The notes under the pieces were generated by a model. The model did no database searches. It saw only the letters and a list, made by a program, of their open reading frames with translations, and was not told the origin of the DNA. A DNA stretch of 64,000 nucleotides from Gordonia sp. OPL2 (GTDB taxonomy: Bacteria > Actinomycetota > Actinomycetes > Mycobacteriales > Mycobacteriaceae): NCBI RefSeq assembly GCF_003797825.1, contig NZ_RKME01000002.1, positions 124,001 to 188,000 on the forward strand, given 5' to 3'. Of the stretch, positions 37,908-46,806 are shown piece by piece; position 1 is the first letter of the stretch; the number at the start of each line of letters is the position of its first letter. A program made the translations under genes and the position numbers.

Positions 37908-38297
37908 TCAAGGTTCGTAATGCACGTTCGGATTCGCTTGCCTCCATGCCTTGAGCTCGCGGAAGAACTGCTCGCGAGTCCACTCCTCGATCTCGCGCTC
38001 CATCTCTTCGCTCGCTCCCGTAAGCGGATCCAATGCCCCGTTCTCCAACGATTCATTTGATGCTTCACTCACCCGGCGGGCGAGCTCAGAAGTCCGGACG
38101 CGACGGTCGGTACAGAACAACCGGTAGTCATCGGTACGCCACGATGTCGGCATCGGGAACAGTGCTGATGCGAGGGCATCGTCCCCTGCCGCGAATGCCA
38201 CCTGCCGCAGTTCCGTCCGCACAGCGACATCGAGAGGCATGTCCTGGAGGAGGGCGATGTACTCCGGGGGGAGGCTCGGCTCTGGGCCGTCAGACAT
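37908..38297 (-). CDS. Hypothetical acidic protein, last gene of the type VII cassette
   Basis: A 129-residue soluble protein, not recognised. It is acidic, with a helical C-terminal half (EEMEREIEEWTREQFFRELK) and no signal peptide or membrane segment. The ATG at 38297 has GGGAG five bases upstream and is preferred over an ATG at 38309; it overlaps the stop of the membrane-protein gene by 8 nt. Its place at the end of an EspC-like/effector/membrane-protein operon makes it a candidate chaperone or immunity factor, by position only. Confidence 0.7.
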   Translation of the reverse strand: MSDGPEPSLPPEYIALLQDMPLDVAVRTELRQVAFAAGDDALASALFPMPTSWRTDDYRLFCTDRRVRTSELARRVSEASNESLENGALDPLTGASEEMEREIEEWTREQFFRELKAWRQANPNVHYEP

Positions 38298-39108
38298 GAC
38301 GTCTCCCATCCGTCTCGAGCATGGCGGCCCGAAGACGAATCAAGACCGCCGACGACGACAGTTCATCGCGCAGTTCTGGTGCGCGATGATATTGCTCGAT
38401 GAGCCACAGCGACGCCTTTGCGCCAATGGCAGTTTCGTCCACGCGGAGATGGTCACGTCTCTCGTTGGGCTCCAACGACAACCACGCGCCCTCGCGCCTG
38501 TCACCCTTGATGTCTTCCGGCACGACCGCGGAAATACTCTCCCATGAACGAAATCTGTTGCGGCGGCCGCCGAAGCGAATTCCCTGCGGAGAGAGAGTGA
38601 AGACAGCGCATCGCGCAGACATGGTCCGAACTGTGTGGACGACGCTCCCCACACCAACCATCACAGCTACCCAGGGGTAGACAGACAGACGCACCGTGTC
38701 GGTGAAGGGAAGCGAGACAAGACCTGTCCACACACCACCCGCGAGGATGAGAAACCCGACACCGATGCCCAGATGCGCAAAAACATCGGCGGCCTGAGTG
38801 AACCCGTCGCGATCGATCACCAGTTCACGGTTGCGCAGACGCGCGCTGTTGCGAGGGTACGTGGCACGACTGTCGTGCAGGCGTCTTCGCACTGTATGTG
38901 CCAGCTGCACCCCAGATGTCGCGAGTCCAATCGCAAGCAGCAGTCCACACACTCCGCCCGCCATCTCCCCGTCCATGACGCGATCAACCGCAAAGAAGAC
39001 GCTGAGCAAGGACAGCACTGTGTATACAGCCAATCCGCCCTTGTCTCCACGCGAGTAACCGACTCGCCAGTTGTCCGGGTCGGACACCGATGTGGTCGGC
39101 TCACTCAC
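38290..39108 (-). CDS. Four-helix membrane protein with PH-like tail, type VII cassette
   Basis: A 272-residue membrane protein, not recognised by name. Helices lie at about residues 24-44, 51-73, 110-131 and 139-160. The C-terminal 110 residues look like a small PH-type domain (FTLSPQGIRFGGRRNRFRSW) followed by an amphipathic region. GTG start at 39108 overlapping the effector stop as GTGA. A multi-pass membrane protein directly downstream of an exported protein with a hydrophobic C-terminus is what is seen for immunity to membrane-acting toxins. By eye the coding region is less GC-rich than its neighbours. Confidence 0.75.
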   Translation of the reverse strand: MSEPTTSVSDPDNWRVGYSRGDKGGLAVYTVLSLLSVFFAVDRVMDGEMAGGVCGLLLAIGLATSGVQLAHTVRRRLHDSRATYPRNSARLRNRELVIDRDGFTQAADVFAHLGIGVGFLILAGGVWTGLVSLPFTDTVRLSVYPWVAVMVGVGSVVHTVRTMSARCAVFTLSPQGIRFGGRRNRFRSWESISAVVPEDIKGDRREGAWLSLEPNERRDHLRVDETAIGAKASLWLIEQYHRAPELRDELSSSAVLIRLRAAMLETDGRRHV

Positions 39109-40397
39109 TTGCAGACCGCCTGCCCGATTGCGGACCCGATGGTTCCGAACATCAACGTCCCCAGAGTGGTCGCCCCAAGAGCGCGCATCGGACCGAACGA
39201 CTCAGGCATGATCGCTGCGAGACCAAGGTCGCCGACGAGACTGACCGCCCCGGTTGTACCCGCCACGCACTGGTCGTATCCGGACTTGGCACTCGCGACA
39301 GCAACGGCCGTGCCCAGGATCGTCAGCGCCGGACCCGCCGCCTTCGCTCCGAGCTTGAGCGTCTCGGCCTGTCCTGGGGTCAGGTACGGAAGACCCTCGG
39401 CAACATGGGGTTCCAAAGCCGCCATTCCACCCCCGGCCAGCGCCTGGGCCACCTCACGGCTCCCTGGGACCTGCACCGAGACCCCATCCACGACCGCCGT
39501 CGCACGTCCGTTCTCGTACTCGGTCACAACAACCGGCGACTTGCCCGCGCGCATCAGGGTCGTCGTCGTCGAACCGTCGGCGTTGGTCACCCTTGTCGAC
39601 ACGAGGATTCCCTTGTCGCTGTACATCGCGAACTCGTCACCGACACCTCCACGATGGGCGTCGGTGTATTCTTGGCGGCTGCCGTCGAGCATCCGCAACG
39701 TGGTCACCGTCTTGCCGTTCTCGGTGGTGGTGCTCTTGTCGACGACGGTCCCCATCATGTGCTCGGCGAGTCGCCTCTGCTGTTCCTCGCGCCCTGTGGT
39801 GGGGTTCTCCCCGCGCCGTTCGTCCGAGTAGGGATCGGTTGTGACATCCTGAGGCGCCGCCCGGTCATCCCACAGTTCCGGCAAATCCGGTGCCATGACC
39901 TTGATCTGAGATCTGATGAAGTTGCCGAGGTCGTGATCTGCGTGCCCGAGAGCCATCAGGTGCGGATTCAACTGATCCTGAAAACCCATGGCGGCGAGCA
40001 TCATCAGCTTGGCCATCGCCGGTGACATCATCTTCTCGCGGACCAGCACGGTCCAGTCATCGGTCACGTAGAGGTCACCGGACTCGATGATCCGAACGAG
40101 ACCGGTGATCGCGTTCGTCGATTCCACCAGAGCCGGCGCGTACTTCTCGATCCCGACAACGCTGGAGATGGCGACGTTCTTGATTGTGTTCGCGGAGCCT
40201 TCGCCCTGGTCCACCGCACTGACGGCTGCGTCATGGGACTGACCGCGCCAGGCCCCGTCGGGACCCATCGAGTAGATCCGATGGCTCACGTCGGTGGTCA
40301 TGTCGTGAAGGTCGTCCGCCCGGGATTCGATGGTCAACCCACAGGGAAGGAGCGCGTCGACATCCCATGTCTCGAACACAGGTCTGCTGGGAATCAT
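39105..40397 (-). CDS. WXG-type type VII substrate with glycine-rich hydrophobic C-terminus
   Basis: A 430-residue protein with no name I can give. Residues 1-170 are helical, with a WXG motif at 50-52 (AWRG) in the turn expected for WXG100/LXG-type substrates. Residues 175-215 are an acidic linker and about 215-320 are beta-rich (GSTTTTLMRAG, VVVDGVSVQVPGS). The last 90 residues hold two hydrophobic stretches (about 345-385 and 395-427) with spaced glycines (GTLMFGTIGSAIG) like pore-forming domains. It overlaps the EspC-like gene by 4 nt and the membrane-protein gene by 4 nt. No enzyme motif seen. No type VII core gene is in the window. Confidence 0.72.
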   Translation of the reverse strand: MIPSRPVFETWDVDALLPCGLTIESRADDLHDMTTDVSHRIYSMGPDGAWRGQSHDAAVSAVDQGEGSANTIKNVAISSVVGIEKYAPALVESTNAITGLVRIIESGDLYVTDDWTVLVREKMMSPAMAKLMMLAAMGFQDQLNPHLMALGHADHDLGNFIRSQIKVMAPDLPELWDDRAAPQDVTTDPYSDERRGENPTTGREEQQRRLAEHMMGTVVDKSTTTENGKTVTTLRMLDGSRQEYTDAHRGGVGDEFAMYSDKGILVSTRVTNADGSTTTTLMRAGKSPVVVTEYENGRATAVVDGVSVQVPGSREVAQALAGGGMAALEPHVAEGLPYLTPGQAETLKLGAKAAGPALTILGTAVAVASAKSGYDQCVAGTTGAVSLVGDLGLAAIMPESFGPMRALGATTLGTLMFGTIGSAIGQAVCK

Positions 40398-40696
40398 CTC
40401 GGCTGACCAGCCTCGCGAATCCCCTTCGCGATCTCTTCGTCATCGCGCTCGAACTCGCCTGCTGCGTTCGTGACCGCCTCGGCGATCTCTGAATAGAACG
40501 CCGACAGAGTGCTCAGCGCTCGTCGGAACTCCGGCACCGCCGTGACCGACGCGAACGCCGTCGAAGAGCCCGGCAAGCAGGCTGCCAGGTCGGTGAACGC
40601 CCCCGGTACGCGAGACTCGGACACCCCCACTGACACCTGATCCACACTCCCCGAGAACTGCCGGAGAACCTCCGGATCCACCTCGACCCCCGACAC
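40394..40696 (-). CDS. EspC-like (DUF2580) type VII secretion target
   Basis: A 100-residue helical-hairpin protein resembling the EspC family (PF10824 type): VEVDPEVLRQFSGSVDQV at the start, a mid-loop rich in Ala/Pro, and STLSAFYSEIAEAVTNAAG in helix 2. M. tuberculosis EspC has IYSEADEAW at the same place, with the YxxxD export motif; here the fifth residue is Ala, so the classic motif is not met. The GTG at 40696 is chosen because AGGGGG lies 4 nt upstream. First gene of a four-gene coupled cassette; probably the export partner of the next protein. Confidence 0.75.
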   Translation of the reverse strand: MSGVEVDPEVLRQFSGSVDQVSVGVSESRVPGAFTDLAACLPGSSTAFASVTAVPEFRRALSTLSAFYSEIAEAVTNAAGEFERDDEEIAKGIREAGQPR

Positions 40697-40810
40697 ATGA
40701 CCCCCTGTTGCCACGCTTCTAACGCTCTGCTTCGGCAGAGAATACCTGCCGTGTGACACATCGCGCTGCGAGGCCGTTCGCGCAAATGACCGGGGGCGCA
40801 TCTCCAGCCG

Positions 40811-40857
40811 CAGACGTTGCGATCCGCTCCGGATTCCGGGCCGGATCGCAACGTCTG
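40811..40857. repeat. Perfect 16-bp inverted repeat upstream of the type VII cassette
   Basis: CAGACGTTGCGATCCG (40811-40826) and its exact complement (40842-40857) flank a 15-nt spacer. It could be a second terminator after ilvC, a large operator for the cassette, or a recombination scar. Confidence 0.7.
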
Positions 40858-40874
40858 TCCCACCCGCACAACGA

Positions 40875-40912
40875 CTGTGGCCGTCACCCCCTGGTGGGGG
40901 CAACGGCCACAG
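40875..40912 (-). terminator. ilvBNC terminator
   Basis: Outer stem CTGTGGCCGT/ACGGCCACAG (40875-40884 with 40903-40912) and inner stem CCCCC/GGGGG around TGGT, 14 nt after the ilvC stop on the minus strand. Confidence 0.8.
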
Positions 40913-40926
40913 GACGATCAGATCGC

Positions 40927-41970
<1,044 letters not shown>

Positions 41971-42027
41971 TCAAGGCTTGTGTGACCCGAGGGCATGTGT
42001 ACTACTGCGCGGCTCCCGCCGTGGGTG

Positions 42028-42531
42028 TCAGCGGTTGGCCGACATGCTCTTGGGTCCCCGACCCAGCGTCACCGCTCCCGACTGCGCGATCTCCCGGATG
42101 CCGTACGGATCGAGCATCCGCAGCAGCGCCTCGAGTTTCTCGCTCGTGCCGGTGGCCTCGACGGTCAGCGACTCGGGTGAGACGTCGATGACCTTGGCGC
42201 GGAACAGATTGACGACCTCGATGACCTCACTGCGCACCGACGAGTCGGACCGCACCTTGACCATCATCAGCTCGCGGGACACCGAACTGGCGGGGTCCTG
42301 CTCGACGATCTTGATGACATTGATGAGCTTGTTGAGCTGCTTGGTGACCTGCTCGAGCGGGAAGTCGTCGACGGTGACCATGATGGTCATCCGCGAGATG
42401 CCCTTGAGCTCGGTCGGTCCGACCGCGAGCGACTGGATGTTGAAGCCGCGGCGAGAGAACAGGCCCGAGACGCGGGCGAGCACGCCCGGACGGTCCTCGA
42501 CCAGGACACTGAGGGTATGGGTCGTGCTCAC
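42028..42531 (-). CDS. ilvN: Acetolactate synthase small (regulatory) subunit
   Basis: A 167-residue ACT-domain subunit that activates IlvB and passes on valine inhibition. The N-terminal ACT domain begins [20 protein letters not shown] (about residues 4-23); a C-terminal ACT-like domain follows (about 85-160). It overlaps ilvB by 4 nt. Also called ilvH in some genomes. Confidence 0.96.
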   Translation of the reverse strand: MSTTHTLSVLVEDRPGVLARVSGLFSRRGFNIQSLAVGPTELKGISRMTIMVTVDDFPLEQVTKQLNKLINVIKIVEQDPASSVSRELMMVKVRSDSSVRSEVIEVVNLFRAKVIDVSPESLTVEATGTSEKLEALLRMLDPYGIREIAQSGAVTLGRGPKSMSANR

Positions 42532-44486
42532 TTCTCGTCCTTCGCTGATGTCGTGGCCGACTCCGCGCGGGCCATCGTGTCATGGATCTCGACCGGGTCC
42601 GACGCCGACTCGTCCTCGTCGAACAGCGGCCGGATGTCGCGTGCCGCCATGATCTCGTCGTTGCCGGTGCCGGCGGCGACCATCGGCCAGACCTGCGCGT
42701 CGGCGCCGACGATGAAGTCGATGACGACGGGACGGTCGTTGATCTCGCGCGCCTGGGCGATGATCTCGTCGACGTCGGACTCCTGCTCGACCCGGAATGC
42801 CGCGCAGCCCAAGGCTTCTGCCAGCTTGACGAAGTCCGGGATCCGGCGTGAGTGGGTCGCCAGGTCGGTGTTGGAGTAGCGCTGTTCGTAGAACAGTGTC
42901 TGCCACTGACGCACCATGCCCAGATTGCCGTTGTTGATGAGCGCGACCTTGATCGGGATGCCCTCGATCGCGCAGGTGGCGAGCTCCTGGTTGGTCATCT
43001 GGAAGCAGCCGTCGCCGTCGATCGCCCACACCTCGGTCTCGGGTGCAGCGGCCTTGGCCCCCATGGCGGCCGGGACCGCGTAGCCCATCGTGCCCAGACC
43101 ACCCGAGTTGAGCCAGGTCCGCGGCTTCTCGTAGGAGATGAACTGGGCAGCCCACATCTGGTGCTGTCCGACGCCCGCGCAATACACCGCGTCGGGGCCG
43201 GCGGCCTTGCCGATGGCGGAGATGACGAACTCCGGGGACATCGAACCGTCGGCCTGACGGTCGTAGCTCAACGGATACGTCCGGCGGATCCCGTCGAGGT
43301 AGCGCCACCAGGTGGACAGGTCGGGTGCCGCCGAGGTGGTCGCCCGCTCGTTGCGGATCGTTTCGATCAGGTCGCCGATGACCGCCTTGCAGTCGCCGAC
43401 GATCGGCACGTCCGCGTGCCGGTTCTTCCCGATCTCGGCAGGATCGATGTCGGCGTGGATGACCTTGGCGTCCGGCGCGAACGACGACAGCTGTCCGGTC
43501 ACGCGGTCGTCGAAGCGGGCGCCGAGGGTGATCAGCAGGTCGCTGCGCTGCAGCGCCGCGACCGCCGCGACCGTTCCGTGCATGCCGGGCATGCCGAGGT
43601 GCAGTTGATGACTGTCCGGGAACGCCCCGCGCGCCATCAGGGTGGTGACGACCGGGATCCCGGTCAGCTCGGCCAGTTCCAGCAACTCCTCCGAGGCGTT
43701 GGCCTTGATGACCCCGCCACCGACATAGAGCACGGGCGCCTTGGCGGCCTCGATGAGTCGGGCGGCCTCGCGCACCTGCTTGCCGTGCGGCTTGGTCACC
43801 GGTCGGTACCCGGGCAGGTCGATCTGCGGCGGCCACGAGAAGGTCGTCTGCGCCTGCAGGATGTCCTTGGGGATGTCGACGAGAACCGCACCGGGACGGC
43901 CGCTCTCGGCGATGTGGAACGCCTCGGCGATCACACGCGGGATGTCGAGAGCATTGCTGACCAGGAAGTTGTGCTTGGTCACCGGCATGGTGATGCCGGA
44001 GATGTCGGCCTCTTGGAATGCGTCGGTACCGATCAGGGCACGACCGACCTGGCCGGTGATCGCAACGACCGGAACCGAATCCATCTGTGCATCCGCGAGA
44101 GGCGTGACGAGGTTGGTGGCGCCCGGGCCCGATGTCGCCATCATGACGCCCGCCCGACCGGCCACCTGCGCGTACCCGGTGGCCGCATGCCCGGCGCCCT
44201 GCTCGTGACGGACCAGGACGTGACGGACCTTCTGCGAATCGAGAAGCGGGTCGTAGACCGGGAGAACCGCGCCGCCGGGAATACCGAAGACCACCTCGAC
44301 GCCGAGCTCCTCGAGCGATCGGACGACAGATTGCGCGCCGCTGACGCGCTCGGGTGCGACGGTGTGCCGGGCTACGGCCCGCAGGTTCCCACCCGCCGGC
44401 GACTGCTGACGTGGCGCCGCGTCACGCGCGGTGTCCCGCGTGTTCTCGGTACGTGCTGTTGGTGCGCTCACTGCACGGTCCTTCAT
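42528..44486 (-). CDS. ilvB: Acetolactate synthase large (catalytic) subunit
   Basis: A 652-residue thiamine-diphosphate enzyme. The catalytic glutamate is in [16 protein letters not shown], the FAD region in the middle ([15 protein letters not shown]), and the ThDP-Mg motif [12 protein letters not shown]...NNGNLGM near residue 480-510. The N-terminus has about 40 extra low-complexity residues. The ATG at 44486 is preferred; a TTG at 44510 is possible. Preceded by the attenuator and leader peptide listed below. Heads ilvBNC. Confidence 0.96.
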   Translation of the reverse strand: MKDRAVSAPTARTENTRDTARDAAPRQQSPAGGNLRAVARHTVAPERVSGAQSVVRSLEELGVEVVFGIPGGAVLPVYDPLLDSQKVRHVLVRHEQGAGHAATGYAQVAGRAGVMMATSGPGATNLVTPLADAQMDSVPVVAITGQVGRALIGTDAFQEADISGITMPVTKHNFLVSNALDIPRVIAEAFHIAESGRPGAVLVDIPKDILQAQTTFSWPPQIDLPGYRPVTKPHGKQVREAARLIEAAKAPVLYVGGGVIKANASEELLELAELTGIPVVTTLMARGAFPDSHQLHLGMPGMHGTVAAVAALQRSDLLITLGARFDDRVTGQLSSFAPDAKVIHADIDPAEIGKNRHADVPIVGDCKAVIGDLIETIRNERATTSAAPDLSTWWRYLDGIRRTYPLSYDRQADGSMSPEFVISAIGKAAGPDAVYCAGVGQHQMWAAQFISYEKPRTWLNSGGLGTMGYAVPAAMGAKAAAPETEVWAIDGDGCFQMTNQELATCAIEGIPIKVALINNGNLGMVRQWQTLFYEQRYSNTDLATHSRRIPDFVKLAEALGCAAFRVEQESDVDEIIAQAREINDRPVVIDFIVGADAQVWPMVAAGTGNDEIMAARDIRPLFDEDESASDPVEIHDTMARAESATTSAKDEK

Positions 44487-44511
44487 GCTTGGTGTTCGTT
44501 CAGTTGACAAG

Positions 44512-44543
44512 AAAAAACCCCCGACAGCTGGGCTGTTCGAGGG
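44512..44543 (-). terminator. ilvB attenuator (hairpin with U-run)
   Basis: On the minus strand a stem formed by GCTGTCGGGGG with CCCTCGAACAGC (44518-44543, one bulged A) is followed at once by six T (44517-44512). It lies between the leader peptide stop and ilvB, so it is placed to end transcription when branched-chain aminoacyl-tRNAs are plentiful. A U-run this good is rare in this high-GC window. Confidence 0.8.
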
Positions 44544-44579
44544 TGGCGCGTCGATGCTGGAGGTCTACGAAGTGACCGG

Positions 44580-44627
44580 TCAGGCGACGACGCGCCGGCC
44601 GATTACTACGAGATTCTCGTGCTTCAT
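44580..44627 (-). CDS. ilvB leader peptide
   Basis: A 15-codon frame reading MKHENLVVIGRRVVA. Six of the 15 residues are Leu, Val or Ile, including the tandem runs LVVI and VV. It starts about 10 nt after the predicted transcription start and ends 36 nt before the attenuator hairpin, the geometry of classical ribosome-mediated attenuation as in Corynebacterium ilvBNC. A GTG (GCGTGATG) just before the ATG is a second possible start. Too short for standard gene callers. Confidence 0.75.
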   Translation of the reverse strand: MKHENLVVIGRRVVA

Positions 44628-44636
44628 CACGCCATC

Positions 44637-44666
44637 ACGGTAGGACCGGCGCAGGCGATGAGTCAA
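44637..44666 (-). promoter_or_regulatory. ilvBNC promoter
   Basis: -35 TTGACT (44661-44666, minus strand) and -10 TACCGT (44637-44642) with an 18-bp spacer, just upstream of the leader peptide. The -35 is close to consensus. Confidence 0.65.
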
Positions 44667-44743
44667 ACCACGTCTGCGCCTGTCCCACATCGTGAGAATT
44701 CCCTGGTGGATCTGCGAGATCCGCGAGATGCGAGAATGGAGCC

Positions 44744-45202
44744 GTGTCCACGTCATCCCCCGCCTCCCCCGACGCCGCGCCCGCGGTCGAACTGCCGCAG
44801 ATCTTCCGCATCGGCCGCCTTGCCTGGTTCGCCGTGCCGATGATGTTCGTCGTCACCGTGATCCTGGCCGGCGCCTCGTTGGTCTGGCTGGGATGGACAC
44901 TGATTCTCCCGATCGTGCTCGGCTGGTGGATAGCCCGCATCCGGACCGTGGTGACCGAGGATGGCCTCCGCGCCGTGCACACCTTCTCCACGCGCGAGAT
45001 CGCCTGGAACGAGGTGGAGGGCGTGCAGTTCCCGCGGTGGGGATCCGTTCGCGCCGTCCTGGTCAACGGGGTGCGTGTCCGATTGCCCGCCATCACGTTT
45101 GCCGACCTCCCGCGTCTGTCTGCGGCGAGCCAGGGCCGCATCCCCGACCCGTACGAATCCCACGCCCGCAGCCAGGAATCCGACGACGACGCGAACGGCT
45201 GA
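44744..45202 (+). CDS. cfp6: PH domain membrane protein, CFP6 family
   Basis: A 152-residue protein like the M. tuberculosis low-molecular-weight antigen CFP6 (Rv3004). Two close membrane helices (about residues 28-50 and 52-68) precede a bacterial PH domain (VVTEDGLRAVHTFSTREIAW...ITFADLPRLSA, about 70-130) and an acidic tail. GTG start at 44744 with GGAG nearby. Divergent from ilvB. Function unknown. Confidence 0.87.
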   Translation: MSTSSPASPDAAPAVELPQIFRIGRLAWFAVPMMFVVTVILAGASLVWLGWTLILPIVLGWWIARIRTVVTEDGLRAVHTFSTREIAWNEVEGVQFPRWGSVRAVLVNGVRVRLPAITFADLPRLSAASQGRIPDPYESHARSQESDDDANG

Positions 45203-45279
45203 TGAACATCTCGGCGGGAACGCACTGCCCGCCGAGATCGACCGGAGCCATCGGCACGGTGTGCCGCTAGGGTTCGTCC

Positions 45280-46620
45280 GTGACCGCGCCTCCATCCGTC
45301 CACGACATCGACGACGACGTCGCCGCAGGCTCGTTCGCCGCGGTGGCGTCGGCCCTGGCCGGACAACCGCACGGCGACATCGCCGACATCCTCGATCATC
45401 TGTCGCGTGAGCGCCGTGGCATCGTGTTCCGGCTCCTCGCCAAAGAGGTCGCCATCGAGGTCTTCGATGATCTCTCCGCCCATTCGCAGCGTGAGCTCAT
45501 CGCCGATCTCGGGACCGCGGAGGTGGCCGAGGCGTTCGACAACCTGGACCCCGACGATCGCGCCGAACTGCTCGACGAACTGCCCGCCGCGGTGGCGAGG
45601 AGCCTGGTGCAGCGGTTGTCGCCGGCCGAGCGCGAGATGACCGGGGTCGTCCTCGGCTATCCACGACGGTCCGTGGGGCGCCGTATGAGTCCGGAGTACG
45701 TCCACGCCTATCCGGAGGAGACCGTCACCGAGGCCCTCGAGCGGGTGAAGGCCCGCGGTCACGATGCCGAGACGATCTACACGGTTCCCGTGATCGACCG
45801 ATCCCGCGGCCTGGTCGGCGTGGTCAGCCTCCGCGATCTGCTGCTCGCCGACCCGTCGACCTCCGTCGAGACCGTCACCACGACACCGATCTTCGCCTAC
45901 GCCGAGGACGAGGCGGAGACCATGGCACAGCGCTGCGTGGATCGCGGCATCCTGGCGATGCCGGTCACCGACCGCGAGGGCCGTCTGGTCGGTGTCCTCA
46001 CGATCGACGACGCCGTCGAGGTGATCGAGCAGGCCCGAGACACCGACGAGGCACGCGCCGGTGCACGCGAACCACTCAAACAGCCGTATCTGCTGTCGTC
46101 GATCCTCGCGATCACCCGTGCGCGCATCGTGTGGCTCTTCGTCCTCGCCGTCTCCGCGATCCTGACCGTGAACGTGCTGGAGATCTTCGAGAGCACCCTC
46201 GACCAGATGGTGGCACTGGCCCTGTTCATCCCATTGCTGACCGGCATCGGCGGCAACACCGGTTCGCAGGCCGCCACGACCGTCACCCGTGCGCTCGCCG
46301 TCGACGACGTGGCACCGCGCGACGTCTTCCGGGTGGCGGCCAAGGAGATGCGCGTCGGCATCACGCTCGGCGCCGTCCTCGGGCTCGCCGGATTCGCCGT
46401 GGCATCGGCGGTGTACGACACCGACATCGGGACCGTGATCGGCACGACGATCCTCGCCGTCTGCACCATGGCCGCCACCGTCGGCGGCATCATGCCGCTC
46501 GTCGCGAAGTCCATCGGCGTGGACCCGGCGGTGTTCTCCACCCCGTTCATCTCGACGTTCTGCGACGCGACCGGCCTCATCGTCTACTTCTCGATCGCCA
46601 AGGCGGTGCTGGGTATCTGA
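45280..46620 (+). CDS. mgtE: MgtE-type magnesium transporter
   Basis: A 446-residue MgtE. The cytoplasmic N-domain has DDRAELLDELPAAVARSLVQ-type repeats (about residues 30-125), then two CBS domains (about 140-255) that sense Mg, and five membrane helices (about 285-446) including the selectivity region GIGGNTGSQAATTVTRALA (about 320-338). GTG start at 45280, 77 nt after cfp6. No Mg riboswitch is visible in the short upstream gap. Confidence 0.93.
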   Translation: MTAPPSVHDIDDDVAAGSFAAVASALAGQPHGDIADILDHLSRERRGIVFRLLAKEVAIEVFDDLSAHSQRELIADLGTAEVAEAFDNLDPDDRAELLDELPAAVARSLVQRLSPAEREMTGVVLGYPRRSVGRRMSPEYVHAYPEETVTEALERVKARGHDAETIYTVPVIDRSRGLVGVVSLRDLLLADPSTSVETVTTTPIFAYAEDEAETMAQRCVDRGILAMPVTDREGRLVGVLTIDDAVEVIEQARDTDEARAGAREPLKQPYLLSSILAITRARIVWLFVLAVSAILTVNVLEIFESTLDQMVALALFIPLLTGIGGNTGSQAATTVTRALAVDDVAPRDVFRVAAKEMRVGITLGAVLGLAGFAVASAVYDTDIGTVIGTTILAVCTMAATVGGIMPLVAKSIGVDPAVFSTPFISTFCDATGLIVYFSIAKAVLGI

Positions 46621-46622
46621 GT

Positions 46623-46650
46623 TTGTTCACGCTGGTCGGCGGAGTAGCCT
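46623..46650 (+). promoter_or_regulatory. Candidate ilvD promoter
   Basis: -35 TTGTTC (46623-46628) and -10 TAGCCT (46645-46650), spacer 16 bp, right after the mgtE stop. It would give a leader of about 150 nt before ilvD; I see no clear attenuator in that leader. Confidence 0.4.
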
Positions 46651-46806
46651 CGATCGCGCGGTGCCGACGCGCCCGACCGGTGTCGTCGGCGACCCTCCGA
46701 CGACCCGCGACGCGCGCACAATCCGCGCATCGCGCGACGCCGACATCACAGCCCACCGCACGCTCCGCCGCCCGCGGAGCCGTTGATCTGATCGAGGTAC
46801 ATCGCG

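Larger units (their letters stand above)
40697..40926. other. Intergenic region between ilvC and the type VII cassette
   Basis: 230 bp read on the minus strand: after the ilvC stop come the two hairpins listed separately, then about 110 bp that should hold the cassette promoter. A -10-like TATTCT lies near 40737 (minus strand) but no matching -35 is clear. Confidence 0.5.

Noticed and set aside
42852..44507. 551-codon plus-strand frame opposite ilvB
   Set aside because: Shadow of ilvB, and it would run through the attenuator and promoter region.
45203..45279. Possible Mg-sensing riboswitch before mgtE
   Set aside because: Only 77 bp, with no M-box-like conserved core; nothing to support it.
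46661..46786. Possible upstream frame in the ilvD leader starting at a GTG
   Set aside because: Not enriched in branched-chain codons and no attenuator hairpin with a U-run follows, so there is no support for a leader peptide like that of ilvB.
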